This document shows, one piece after another, positions 1 through 6,972 of a stretch of DNA of 14,800 nucleotides. The notes under the pieces are model-generated. The model was not told where the DNA came from and made no database searches. It saw only the letters and a program-made list of their open reading frames with translations. The translations under genes and the position numbers were made by a program. Numbering within the stretch: the stretch's first letter is position 1; every line of letters begins with the position of its first letter. The stretch comes from an uncultured Rhodanobacteraceae bacterium (GTDB taxonomy: Bacteria; Pseudomonadota; Gammaproteobacteria; Xanthomonadales; Rhodanobacteraceae), in NCBI GenBank assembly GCA_937902695.1, contig CALFNI010000583.1, forward strand, positions 1-14,800. The letters run 5' to 3'.

Positions 1-1239
1 CAAGCAGGGCAAGGAAGCGTGCCACGGCGCCGCGCTCGGCAAGGACGAAGTCGCGGCCGCGCGCGCGGCGCTCGGCTGGACCACCCGGCGTTCGTCGTGC
101 CCGACGACATCTACGATGCGTGGAACGCCGAAGCGAAAGGCGCCGAGCGCGAGGCGAACTGGAACGCGCTGTTTGCACGCTATCGGAACGCGAATCCCGA
201 CCTCGCCGCCGAGTTCGAGCGCCGCATGAGCGGCAGGCTGCCGGACGATTTCGGCGCGCATGCGACGGCGTATGCGAAGAAGCTCCAGGCCGAAGGCCCG
301 GTGGTCGCCTCGCGCAAGGCTTCGCAGATGGCGCTCGATGCGTTCGGCCCGAAGCTGCCGGAGCTGATCGGCGGCTCGGCCGACCTCGCCGGCTCCAACC
401 TCACGATCTGGAAAGGCTCGAAGGACGTCAACGCGAACGACCCGAACGCGAACTACGTCTACTACGGCGTGCGCGAGTTCGCGATGAGCGCGATCTCGAA
501 CGGTCTCGCGCTGCACGGCGGCTTCGTCCCGTACGACGCGACGTTCCTCGTGTTCTCCGACTACGCGCGCAACGCCGTGCGCATGTCCGCGCTGATCCCC
601 GCGCACGCGATCCATGTCTACACGCACGATTCGATCGGCCTCGGCGAGGACGGCCCGACGCATCAGCCGGTCGAGCATCTCGCCGGCCTGCGCTACATCC
701 CCAACAACCACGTCTGGCGTCCGTGCGACGCGGTCGAATCGGCTATCGCGTGGAAAGCCGCCATCGAGCGCGCGAAGGCGCCGTCGTGCCTCGTGTTCTC
801 GCGGCAGAATCTCGCGCACCAGCACCGCACCGACGAGCAGGTCGCCGCGATTTCGCGCGGCGGCTACGTGCTCGCCGACCCGGGCAGCGCGACGTTCGAC
901 GCGATCCTGATCGCGACGGGTTCCGAGGTCGATCTCGCCGTGCAGGCGATGCGCACGCTCGCCGACGAAGGCATTGCCGCCCGCGTCGTCTCGATGCCGT
1001 GCCCGAACGTGTTCGACGCGCAGCCGGTCGAGTACCGCGAGAGCGTGCTGCCCGGCTGGTGCAGGAAGCGCGTCGCGGTCGAAGCCGGCGTCGCCGACTA
1101 CTGGCGCAAGTATGTCGGCCTCGACGGCGCCGTCGTCGGCATCGACACGTTCGGCGCGTCGGCACCGGCCGAAGCGCTGTTCAGGCACTTCGGGTTTACG
1201 GTCGAGCACGTCGTCGCGGCGGTCAGGTCGTTGCGCTGA
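1..1239 (+). CDS. tkt: Transketolase, C-terminal part (5' end outside window; apparent -1 frameshift near 82)
   Basis: Transketolase moves two-carbon ketol units between sugar phosphates in the non-oxidative pentose phosphate pathway, using thiamine diphosphate (TPP). The window holds the end of the TPP-binding domain, the pyrimidine domain and the C-terminal domain. Family hallmarks are GGSADLAGSN, YGVREF with the TPP-activating Glu (codon 475-477), and GLGEDGPTHQP with the conserved Asp (649-651) and His (661-663). The C-terminus (FGFTVEHVV) and TGA at 1237-1239 are normal. Positions 2-82 encode a good transketolase segment (KQGKEACHGAALGKDEV, then ALGWT), but the continuation HPAFVVPDDIY lies in another frame from 82 on. 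One missing C in an ACCCACCC-like run would explain it; as written the upstream frame stops at TGA 227-229. This may be a sequencing error or a true mutation. The family assignment is secure; intactness is not. Confidence 0.93.
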   Translation, partial: QAGQGSVPRRRARQGRSRGRARGARLDHPAFVVPDDIYDAWNAEAKGAEREANWNALFARYRNANPDLAAEFERRMSGRLPDDFGAHATAYAKKLQAEGPVVASRKASQMALDAFGPKLPELIGGSADLAGSNLTIWKGSKDVNANDPNANYVYYGVREFAMSAISNGLALHGGFVPYDATFLVFSDYARNAVRMSALIPAHAIHVYTHDSIGLGEDGPTHQPVEHLAGLRYIPNNHVWRPCDAVESAIAWKAAIERAKAPSCLVFSRQNLAHQHRTDEQVAAISRGGYVLADPGSATFDAILIATGSEVDLAVQAMRTLADEGIAARVVSMPCPNVFDAQPVEYRESVLPGWCRKRVAVEAGVADYWRKYVGLDGAVVGIDTFGASAPAEALFRHFGFTVEHVVAAVRSLR

Positions 1240-2131
1240 CGTCCGTCCCGGCGATGCGCGCCGGCGCGGGCATCTCGTCGGCGGCGAACGCGACCGGCAG
1301 CCGGAAGAACGCGCCGTCCGGCGGCAATCGTCCGCCGCGAATGTTGAACTGGACCGCAGGCCAGAGCAGCCTGGGCACCGCGAGCGTTGCATCGCGCGTC
1401 GTGCGCAGCGCGACGAACGTCGCCGCGTCGGTGTCGTCGCGGACGTGAACGTTGCCGCGCTTCTGCTCGGCGAGCGCGATCTCGGCGACCGGTGCCGCGT
1501 CCGCCGCGGGATAGTCGTGGCAGAGGAACACGCGCGTCGCGTCCGGCAGCTCGTAGAGACGCCGGATCGACGCGTGCAACGCGGCCGCGTCGCCGCCCGG
1601 GAAATCGCAGCGCGCCGAGCCGGATTTCGGCGCGAACAGCGTGTCGCCGACGAACACGGCATCGCCGGCGACGTAGGCGATGCTGTCGGCCGTGTGCCCG
1701 GGCATCGCGAGTACGCGCACGGCGATCTCGCCGATCGCGAATGTCTCGCCGTCGCCGAACAAACGGTCGAACGCGGATCCGTCGGCCGTGAAATCGTCGC
1801 CGAGCTCGAGCAGCCGCTTGAACGTGCGCTGCACCTCGATGATGCCGACGCCCGCGCCGAGCTTCGCGCCGGTGCGTTCGCACAGCCACGCGCCGGCCGA
1901 CAGATGATCGGCGTGCGCGTGCGTCTCGAGCACCCAGTCGACCGTGAGCCCGGCCGTCGCGATATATTCGAGCACGCGCTGCGCGCTCGCCGTGCGGATC
2001 GTGCCGGACGGCGCGTCGTAGTCGAGCACGGCATCAACGATCGCGGCGTGCCGCGTCGCCGGATCGACCACGACATGCGTCCACGTGCCGCTGTCGGCGT
2101 GATGAAAGCTGCGGACGACGGGCGCGCTCAC
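1223..2131 (-). CDS. Metallo-beta-lactamase-fold protein, persulfide dioxygenase/Blh-like
   Basis: This 302-residue cytosolic protein has no signal peptide or membrane segment. The metal-binding motif is THAHADH at residues 70-76 (His71, His73, Asp75, His76), followed by GHT with His146, VGDT with Asp163 and CHDY with His205. The stretch [19 protein letters not shown] is characteristic of the ETHE1/CstB/Blh branch, whose members are mostly glutathione- or CoA-persulfide dioxygenases using one iron ion, rather than of glyoxalase II or true beta-lactamases. The insert before His146 makes it longer than human ETHE1, as in bacterial Blh-type proteins. The GTG start shares GTGA with the stop of the upstream OsmC gene, so translation is probably coupled and no separate promoter is needed. 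The 3' end overlaps the convergent transketolase gene by 17 bp. The fold is certain; the persulfide substrate is inferred from motif similarity. Confidence 0.88.
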   Translation of the reverse strand: MSAPVVRSFHHADSGTWTHVVVDPATRHAAIVDAVLDYDAPSGTIRTASAQRVLEYIATAGLTVDWVLETHAHADHLSAGAWLCERTGAKLGAGVGIIEVQRTFKRLLELGDDFTADGSAFDRLFGDGETFAIGEIAVRVLAMPGHTADSIAYVAGDAVFVGDTLFAPKSGSARCDFPGGDAAALHASIRRLYELPDATRVFLCHDYPAADAAPVAEIALAEQKRGNVHVRDDTDAATFVALRTTRDATLAVPRLLWPAVQFNIRGGRLPPDGAFFRLPVAFAADEMPAPARIAGTDVSATT

Positions 2132-2598
2132 GCGGACGCGTCCGAGACGTGCAGCACGGCACCGGTGCCGTCCTTGACCGTGACCTCGACGGCCACCCCG
2201 GCACGCACGCTCTCCGTGACCGTGCAGAACTGCTCGAACTGCGCGAGGATTCGCCCGATCCCGGCGTAGTCCGCCGCGGCCTCCGGCAGCGTGATCTCGA
2301 CGGCGATCTTGCCGACGCGCAGGCGACCCTGCGGGTTGCGCGCGTGCTCGACGCGCACGCGCGCGACGATCGTGCCCGGCAGGTTTTTGAACTTGCGCAG
2401 CGCGAACAGGAGGCTTCCGCTGAGGCAGTTTCCTATCGAGGCCGCGAGGAGCCGCGTCGGATCGGGACCGCGGCCGGCACCGACCGGCGGCATCTCGTCG
2501 GCGAGCAGCGAAGGCAAAGTGGTTTCGTCGAACGCGACGCGGAACGCGTAGTCCGATTCCTGCGTGATCGTCAGGGCGATGCTGTCGTCGGCCGCCAT
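2128..2598 (-). CDS. OsmC-family thiol-dependent protein
   Basis: This 156-residue protein fits the size of single-domain OsmC/YhfA-type proteins. The OsmC/Ohr family includes two-cysteine peroxidases acting on organic hydroperoxides; other branches have no known substrate. Both conserved cysteines are present: Cys58 in [10 protein letters not shown] and Cys125 in FCTVTESVR, each in the expected helix context. The segment [17 protein letters not shown] is typical of the branch annotated simply as OsmC family protein, so the peroxidase role is plausible but unproven. I chose the ATG at 2596-2598 because it has a good Shine-Dalgarno sequence (AAAGGGGG) four bases upstream and the OsmC fold begins right after it. 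The open frame extends upstream to 2907, but that part is antisense to gap and has no family similarity. It is first gene of a two-gene operon with the metallo-beta-lactamase-fold gene and divergent from gap. Confidence 0.88.
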   Translation of the reverse strand: MAADDSIALTITQESDYAFRVAFDETTLPSLLADEMPPVGAGRGPDPTRLLAASIGNCLSGSLLFALRKFKNLPGTIVARVRVEHARNPQGRLRVGKIAVEITLPEAAADYAGIGRILAQFEQFCTVTESVRAGVAVEVTVKDGTGAVLHVSDASA

Positions 2599-2602
2599 CG
2601 GG

Positions 2603-2640
2603 CCCCCTTTGCCGTCGCGAATCCGGCCGCCCGGATCATA
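2603..2640 (-). promoter_or_regulatory. Probable osmC -10 box and ribosome binding site
   Basis: On the minus strand a TATGAT (2635-2640) matches the sigma70 -10 consensus at five of six positions. It would start transcription about 30 bases before the OsmC ATG. AAAGGGGG at 2603-2610 is a strong Shine-Dalgarno sequence with a four-base spacer. No good -35 hexamer lies 16-18 bases upstream of the -10, so an activator or an alternative sigma factor is possible. The -10 call is tentative; the ribosome binding site is solid. Confidence 0.45.
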
Positions 2641-2722
2641 ACCGGGCCGCGCCGGCCGCGCGTGCGCCGGCTCGGCAAATGGCTCCACGAAAGTGGCCCG
2701 TGCGCGCGAAATCGAGGGCCGG

Positions 2723-2764
2723 TAGAATCCGCGCTCCCGTCTTTCCACTCTCCTTTCGCGGAGG
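2723..2764 (+). promoter_or_regulatory. Probable gap promoter (-10) and ribosome binding site
   Basis: TAGAAT at 2723-2728 is a good sigma70 -10 element about 40 bases before the gap start codon. GGAGG at 2760-2764 is a perfect Shine-Dalgarno core with a five-base spacer to ATG 2770 and fixes the start. No clear TTGACA-like -35 box is seen at the expected distance. The back-to-back -10 boxes of osmC (2635-2640) and gap (2723-2728) are only about 80 bp apart, so a shared regulator could act on both. Confidence 0.55.
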
Positions 2765-2769
2765 TTCCA

Positions 2770-3777
2770 ATGGCTGTCAAGGTCGCCATCAACGGCTACG
2801 GGCGCATCGGGCGCAACATCCTGCGCGCGCTCTACGAATCCAGGCGCACGAACGAGATCAAGATCGTCGCGATCAACGATCTCGGCGATGCCGAAACGAA
2901 CGCGCACCTGACCCAGTACGACACCGCGCAGGGCAAGTTCCCGGGCGAAGTCGGCGTCGACGGCGGCGATCTGGTCGTCAACGGCGACAGGATCAAGGTG
3001 TGCGCCGAGCGCGATCCGTCGAAGCTACCCTGGAAAGACCTCGGCGTCGACATCGTGCTCGAGTGCACGGGTCTCTTCACGTCGAAGGCGAAGGCGAGCG
3101 CGCACATCGCCGCCGGCGCGAAGAAGGTGATCATCTCCGCGCCGGGCGAAAAGGACGTCGACGGCACGTTCGTCTACGGCGTCAACGAAGACCAGATCAA
3201 GCCGGGCGACACGGTCATTTCGAATGCCTCGTGCACGACGAACTGCCTCGCGCCGCTCGCCAAGGTGCTGCACGAGAAGATCGGCATCGTGCACGGCCTG
3301 ATGACGACGATCCACTCGTACACGAACGATCAGGTGCTGACCGACGTGTACCACAAGGACCTGCGCCGCGCGCGCGCCGCGACGATGTCGCAGATTCCGA
3401 CCAAGACCGGCGCCGCCGCCGCGGTCGGCCTCGTGCTGCCCGAGCTCAACGGCAAGCTCGACGGGCTTTCGATCCGCGTGCCGACGATCAACGTGTCGCT
3501 CGTCGATCTCGTGTTCGTCGCCAAGCGCGAGACCAGCGCGAAGGAAATCGACGCGGCGATCGACGAAGCCGCAAACGGCAAGCTCAAGGGCATCATCGGC
3601 GTCAACCGCAAGCCGCTCGTTTCGGTCGACTTCAACCACAATCCGCTGTCGTCGATCTACGATGCGACGCAGACGCGCGTCATGGGGACGCTCGTGAAGG
3701 TGTTTTCGTGGTACGACAACGAGTGGGGATTTTCGAATCGCATGCTCGATATGACGGTCAAATTTGCGAAGGTTTGA
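2770..3777 (+). CDS. gap: Glyceraldehyde-3-phosphate dehydrogenase, type I
   Basis: This glycolytic enzyme oxidises and phosphorylates glyceraldehyde 3-phosphate to 1,3-bisphosphoglycerate with reduction of NAD+. The 335-residue length is exactly family-typical. The N-terminal Rossmann motif NGYGRIGRN is at residues 8-16. AIND with Asp37 at the end of the second beta strand favours NAD over NADP. The catalytic loop [12 protein letters not shown] holds Cys155, with His182 in [10 protein letters not shown] as partner. The C-terminal [12 protein letters not shown] is conserved. The start has a perfect GGAGG five bases upstream and a strong terminator follows, so it is a single-gene transcription unit. 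Regulation is probably constitutive from the promoter just upstream. It lies next to transketolase, but the OsmC/metallo-beta-lactamase pair is inserted between them on the other strand. Nothing about the protein is unusual. Confidence 0.98.
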   Translation: MAVKVAINGYGRIGRNILRALYESRRTNEIKIVAINDLGDAETNAHLTQYDTAQGKFPGEVGVDGGDLVVNGDRIKVCAERDPSKLPWKDLGVDIVLECTGLFTSKAKASAHIAAGAKKVIISAPGEKDVDGTFVYGVNEDQIKPGDTVISNASCTTNCLAPLAKVLHEKIGIVHGLMTTIHSYTNDQVLTDVYHKDLRRARAATMSQIPTKTGAAAAVGLVLPELNGKLDGLSIRVPTINVSLVDLVFVAKRETSAKEIDAAIDEAANGKLKGIIGVNRKPLVSVDFNHNPLSSIYDATQTRVMGTLVKVFSWYDNEWGFSNRMLDMTVKFAKV

Positions 3778-3798
3778 TTCGATCGGTTCGTTTGCGCG

Positions 3799-3831
3799 AA
3801 GGGGCCGCTCGATGAGCGGCCTTTTCTTTTT
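3799..3831 (+). terminator. Intrinsic terminator of gap
   Basis: An uninterrupted 8-bp stem GGCCGCTC / GAGCGGCC (3803-3810 and 3814-3821) with a GAT loop is followed directly by TTTTCTTTTT. It sits 25 bases after the gap stop codon. The A-rich start (AAGG) and the T tract make it weakly bidirectional. Confidence 0.93.
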
Positions 3832-3858
3832 GTAAGTTCGCTGCGCAAGAATGCTTCG

Positions 3859-3875
3859 CCTTGCGCGAGGCAAGG
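3859..3875. repeat. Short hairpin downstream of gap
   Basis: CCTTGC (3859-3864) pairs with GCAAGG (3870-3875) around a five-base loop. It is noncoding and may be the left edge of the repeat cluster that follows. There is no T tract, so it is not a terminator on its own. Confidence 0.4.
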
Positions 3876-3923
3876 ATTGAGCGGGAATCGCACATGCCGG
3901 GCCGGCTGGTGCGCATCTTCCGT

Positions 3924-3987
3924 CGTCATTCCCGCGGAAGCGGCAAATCCAATCAACCTTCGTCGTTCCCGCGGACGCGGGAATCCA
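3924..3987. repeat. Two direct copies of a TTCCCGCGG...GGGAATCC palindromic repeat
   Basis: Copy 1 starts at 3924 (CGTCATTCCCGCGGA) and copy 2 at 3961 (CGTCGTTCCCGCGGA), giving a 37-base period. Copy 2 is a clean palindrome with TTCCCGCG / CGCGGGAA arms; copy 1 is decayed on its right arm (GCGGCAAATCC against GCGGGAATCC). This matches the ATTCCC...GGGAAT type of dispersed repeat found between genes in many proteobacteria, like the dRS3 element of Neisseria. Mobility or binding function in this organism is unknown. Confidence 0.75.
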
Positions 3988-4000
3988 TTTTGCTTTGCTT

Positions 4001-4025
4001 CGGTTTCGCCGCTTCGCGAAAACCG
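4001..4025. repeat. Imperfect hairpin in the repeat cluster
   Basis: CGGTTTCGC (4001-4009) pairs with GCGAAAACCG (4016-4025) with one bulged A and a six-base loop. It lies between the palindromic repeats and the two hairpins that follow, and appears to be part of the same composite noncoding element. Confidence 0.5.
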
Positions 4026-4047
4026 ACTCACGTCCATGTGTGGCTTG

Positions 4048-4065
4048 GTCGCCATCCATGGCGAC
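4048..4065. repeat. Near-perfect 18-bp palindrome
   Basis: GTCGCCAT and ATGGCGAC flank a central CC. As DNA it is a dyad that could bind a dimeric protein; as RNA it would form a seven-pair stem with a four-base loop. It abuts the next hairpin with only CC between them. Confidence 0.55.
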
Positions 4066-4067
4066 CC

Positions 4068-4100
4068 GTTACTTTCTCTCGCCGCGCAAGAGAAAGTAAC
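4068..4100. repeat. Perfect 12-bp inverted repeat hairpin
   Basis: GTTACTTTCTCT (4068-4079) and AGAGAAAGTAAC (4089-4100) are exact complements around a nine-base loop, followed by CAATGAGAACACACCC. From memory this closely resembles an intergenic palindrome family common in xanthomonad genomes, which also often begins GGCGACCCGTTACTTTCTC. It lies between the convergent gap and kinase genes and could act as an RNA 3'-end stabiliser or bidirectional transcription barrier. No T run follows on either strand, so it is not a classical intrinsic terminator. Confidence 0.72.
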
Positions 4101-4135
4101 CAATGAGAACACACCCATAAGAGCGTCGGCGTGCG

Positions 4136-4161
4136 AGGGTGAATCGACTTGCCATCACCCT
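4136..4161. repeat. 7-bp inverted repeat just after the kinase stop
   Basis: AGGGTGA (4136-4142) and TCACCCT (4155-4161) are exact complements with a 12-base loop, 14 bases beyond the kinase stop codon. It may contribute to the 3' end of the long minus-strand transcript, but it has no U tract. Function is not established. Confidence 0.4.
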
Positions 4162-4175
4162 AGACGGCGCGAACG

Positions 4176-6836
4176 TCAGTTCCACCGCTCCAGCTCTTGC
4201 TTCACAGCCGAACCATCCGCAAACGCCTCATTGACGATCGCCTTCAACGGCTCCGCCACCGCCCGCGCATCGGCCGCATGTCCCGTCTGCGCAAGCGCCG
4301 TCGCATACGCGATGCCCACCTCCGCCGTCAGCGGATGCTGCTCGCCCTGCCCCGCGCGCATCCGATCCCACGCATCCTTGCGCGCTGCCAGCATCGTCGC
4401 GTCGTCGTGGCGGGCGGCGGCGATTTCCGCGCGCAGGCCGTCGCGCTGCGCGCGCATCAGCGGCGTGAACTTCGCCGGCGACAGCTCGAGCTTGTCGAGC
4501 AGCGCCGCCGCCGCGTCGACCTCGCCGAGCCGCACGTCGGCATAGCCGAGCCAGATTTCGGCCTTTGCGGTCGACGGGTTCGCTTCGCCGTAGCGCTCGA
4601 CGTAGTCGACGCGGACGCTGTCGAGGATCGTCTTCGCTTCCTTGAGCAGGCCGGCCTTCGCCAGCGCGCGACCGAGGTTGTAGTCGGCGCGCATGACCAT
4701 CGGATCGTCGGCCGAAAGCGCCTTGTGGCGGATCTCGAGCGACTCGCGAAACAGCGGAATCGCGGTCGCGTAGTCGCCCATGTCCTCGTAGGCCGAGGCG
4801 AGGTTGTTGAGCGGCTTGGCGCGTTCGGCGCCGTTCTCGCCCATCGTCAGCTCGTTGATGCGCATCGCCTCGCGGTAGTGCTTGATCGCATCGCGGAAAT
4901 GGCCTTCGTCGTGAAAGAGCGAGCCGAGCTCGTTCTCGACGTTCGCGATGTTGTCGTTGTCGTCGCCGAAGAGGTCGTGGGCGAGCGCGAGGCTTTCCTC
5001 GAGCACGGGCACCGCCTCGGCGGTCTTGCCGGCGCGGCCGAGCGTCACGCCGTAGTTGGTCAGCGTCTTCTGGTACTCGGGCGTGTGCTTGCCGCTCGCC
5101 TTCTCGTGCAGCCGGAGCGACTCGCGATAATCGGCGAGCGCCTCGTCGTATTCGCCGCGGTCGGCTGCGACCATGCCGAGGTTGTGCCACGACGAGGCGA
5201 TGGTGTGATCGTCGGCGCCGTTGGCACGACGAAGCTCGAGTCCCTTCTGCAGCGCGATCTCGGCTTCGTCGAAGCGATCCTCGCTCGACAGGACGATGCC
5301 GAGCGTGTTGTACGAATCGCCAATGTCGAGCGGGCTGCCGCCGTTCTTCAGGCGCAGCTCGAGCGAGCGCCGCGCGGCCGCCTCGGCATCCTGGCGCGAA
5401 TAGCCGTTGTTCGAATAGCCGACCGCGAGCTGGCTCAGCGTCGCCGCGGCCTTGAGCGGCTCGTCGACGCGCGGATCGAGGTGCAGCGCGATGCTCTCGC
5501 GCAACAGATCGATGCTCTTCGCGGGCTCGCCGATGTAGCGGTAGGCGGTGCCGAGCGTATCGAGCAGCTTCGCCTTGACGCGCGGCTGATCGGCGAGCTC
5601 GCTCTCGATGCGCAATGCGCCCTGGTCGAGCACGTCGCGCGCGCTGACGTCGCGCTTCTGGTTGAGGCGCGGATTCGACACGTCGAACACCGAGACGAGA
5701 AACGCGCTCACGCGCTCGGCCGCGGTCTGCTGGACGCGCGCATCGCGCTCGGCCGCGAGCGCGCGATCGCGCTCGGCGGCGAGGCGCCAGGTGAAGCCGG
5801 CGATCATCAAGGCGGCGACGAGGCTCGCCGCGAACGCGGGCCAGCGCCGGCGCAGCAACCGCGCGGCGCGATACGGCAGCGTGGGCGCGCGCGCCGCGAC
5901 CGGCATCCAGGCGAGGTGGCGGCGAAGATCGTCGGCCAGCGCCTCGGCCGATGCGTAGCGCGACGAGGGTTCCGACGCCGTCGCACGCAGCACGATCGCA
6001 TCGAGATCGCCGGCGAGCCTACCGCGCCACGGCACGTCCACCGCAAGCTCGCTCGGACGCACGGCGGCGTCGCCGAGCAGCGTGACCGTGTGATCGGTCG
6101 AGTCCGTGCGCGCCTTGCGGCCGGAAATGAGCTCGAACAGGATCAGGCCCAGCGAATAGACGTCGGTCGCCGTCGCGACCGCGTCGCCGCGCAACTGCTC
6201 GGGGCTCGCGTAGCCCGGCGTGAAGTAGCCGGCCTCGGTCGAGGTCGGTCCGCGGCGCCGGTCGAGCGCCTGCGCGATGCCGAAATCGAGCAGCACCGGC
6301 GTGCCGTCGGCGCGCACGAGCACGTTCGAGGGTTTCAGGTCGCAGTGCACGATCAGCCGCTGGTGCGCGAACTGCACCGCGGCGCAGACTTCCTCGAACA
6401 GGCGCAGGCGCGCATCGAGCGGCAGCGCATTCGCCTTGCAGTACGCGTCGATCGGCTCGCCTTCGACGTACTCCATGACCAGATACGGCTGGCCGGCCGG
6501 CGTCGCGCCGCCGTCGAGCAGGCGCGCGATGTTCGGATGCTGCAGCGTCGCGAGGATCTGCCGCTCGCGCGCGAAGTGCACGAGCACGTCGGCGTTCGGC
6601 ACGCCGCGGATCAGCTTGATCGCGGCGCGCTGCTCGAAATGCCCGTCGGCCCGCTCGGCGAGATAGACCGCGCCCATGCCGCCTTTGGCGAGCCGGCGCA
6701 CGAGGCGCCATGCGCCGAGGCGATCGCCTTCGTCGAGCTCCGTCTCGGCACCGCCGAGCTGCGGTAGCGGCGTGCGCGGCGCGCTGACCTCGGTGGCATC
6801 GCGGTCGATCTGCGTGTCGTTTCTCGGCGTATTCAT
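4176..6836 (-). CDS. Transmembrane Ser/Thr protein kinase with C-terminal TPR repeats
   Basis: This 886-residue protein has a Hanks-type kinase domain at residues about 42-310, a basic segment (RLLRRRW) leading into one membrane helix (about 332-349), a short coiled-coil-like stretch (350-375) and a TPR array to the end. Kinase motifs seen: glycine loop LAKGGMGAVY (49-58), Lys74 in AAIK, Glu91, catalytic loop VHCDLKPSN with Asp166 and Asn171, DFG at 184-186 and YASPEQ at 209-214. The usual HRD Arg is Cys165, so it is a non-RD kinase. The segment SNPRLNQKRDVSARDVLDQG is a standard linker in TPR kinases of this kind. The TPR half probably binds partners on the far side of the membrane; the target is unknown. 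The ATG at 6834-6836 was chosen because the upstream frame runs antisense-like through unrelated sequence; its ribosome binding site is weak. No ECF sigma gene is adjacent. It follows the GH172 gene by 136 bp, so it may have its own promoter. Confidence 0.93.
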   Translation of the reverse strand: MNTPRNDTQIDRDATEVSAPRTPLPQLGGAETELDEGDRLGAWRLVRRLAKGGMGAVYLAERADGHFEQRAAIKLIRGVPNADVLVHFARERQILATLQHPNIARLLDGGATPAGQPYLVMEYVEGEPIDAYCKANALPLDARLRLFEEVCAAVQFAHQRLIVHCDLKPSNVLVRADGTPVLLDFGIAQALDRRRGPTSTEAGYFTPGYASPEQLRGDAVATATDVYSLGLILFELISGRKARTDSTDHTVTLLGDAAVRPSELAVDVPWRGRLAGDLDAIVLRATASEPSSRYASAEALADDLRRHLAWMPVAARAPTLPYRAARLLRRRWPAFAASLVAALMIAGFTWRLAAERDRALAAERDARVQQTAAERVSAFLVSVFDVSNPRLNQKRDVSARDVLDQGALRIESELADQPRVKAKLLDTLGTAYRYIGEPAKSIDLLRESIALHLDPRVDEPLKAAATLSQLAVGYSNNGYSRQDAEAAARRSLELRLKNGGSPLDIGDSYNTLGIVLSSEDRFDEAEIALQKGLELRRANGADDHTIASSWHNLGMVAADRGEYDEALADYRESLRLHEKASGKHTPEYQKTLTNYGVTLGRAGKTAEAVPVLEESLALAHDLFGDDNDNIANVENELGSLFHDEGHFRDAIKHYREAMRINELTMGENGAERAKPLNNLASAYEDMGDYATAIPLFRESLEIRHKALSADDPMVMRADYNLGRALAKAGLLKEAKTILDSVRVDYVERYGEANPSTAKAEIWLGYADVRLGEVDAAAALLDKLELSPAKFTPLMRAQRDGLRAEIAAARHDDATMLAARKDAWDRMRAGQGEQHPLTAEVGIAYATALAQTGHAADARAVAEPLKAIVNEAFADGSAVKQELERWN

Positions 6837-6972
6837 CTCAACCCGATCGGCGCCGGAACGGTACCCCTCGTCCGGATCGGGCCATCCCTCGTGTTTTGAA
6901 CTTTGTCGCATCGGCTGCGGGCCTGCAAGCCTCGCGCTTCGATGCAACGACGCGTCGGGCGCCGCGCGACGA

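Noticed and set aside
2149..2769. In-frame upstream extension of gap across the OsmC gene
   Set aside because: It is antisense to OsmC and Arg-rich. The perfect GGAGG before 2770 and the conserved GAPDH N-terminus fix the start.
2599..2907. In-frame 103-codon extension of the OsmC gene
   Set aside because: It runs antisense through the start of gap and across both promoter regions. A strong Shine-Dalgarno sequence precedes the internal ATG, and the product has normal OsmC length from there.
3924..3987. Possible CRISPR-like direct repeat
   Set aside because: There are only two imperfect copies, the unit is itself palindromic, there are no further regular copies and no cas genes nearby.
3657..4118. 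Open frames of 81-222 codons on both strands in the gap-kinase spacer
   Set aside because: They read through the palindromic repeats and terminator and resemble the spurious repeat-derived proteins often annotated in such spacers; no ribosome binding site or family motif supports them.
4197..6767. 856-codon open frame on the plus strand, antisense to the kinase gene
   Set aside because: The product is a low-information Arg/Ala/Val/Glu string typical of a high-GC antisense frame, with no family motifs. The opposite strand encodes a complete kinase.
6837..6972. Terminator after GH172 or clear kinase promoter
   Set aside because: I see only weak dyads without a T tract, and a TTGCAG / CAAAGT pair with a poor -10. 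Neither is strong enough to annotate.
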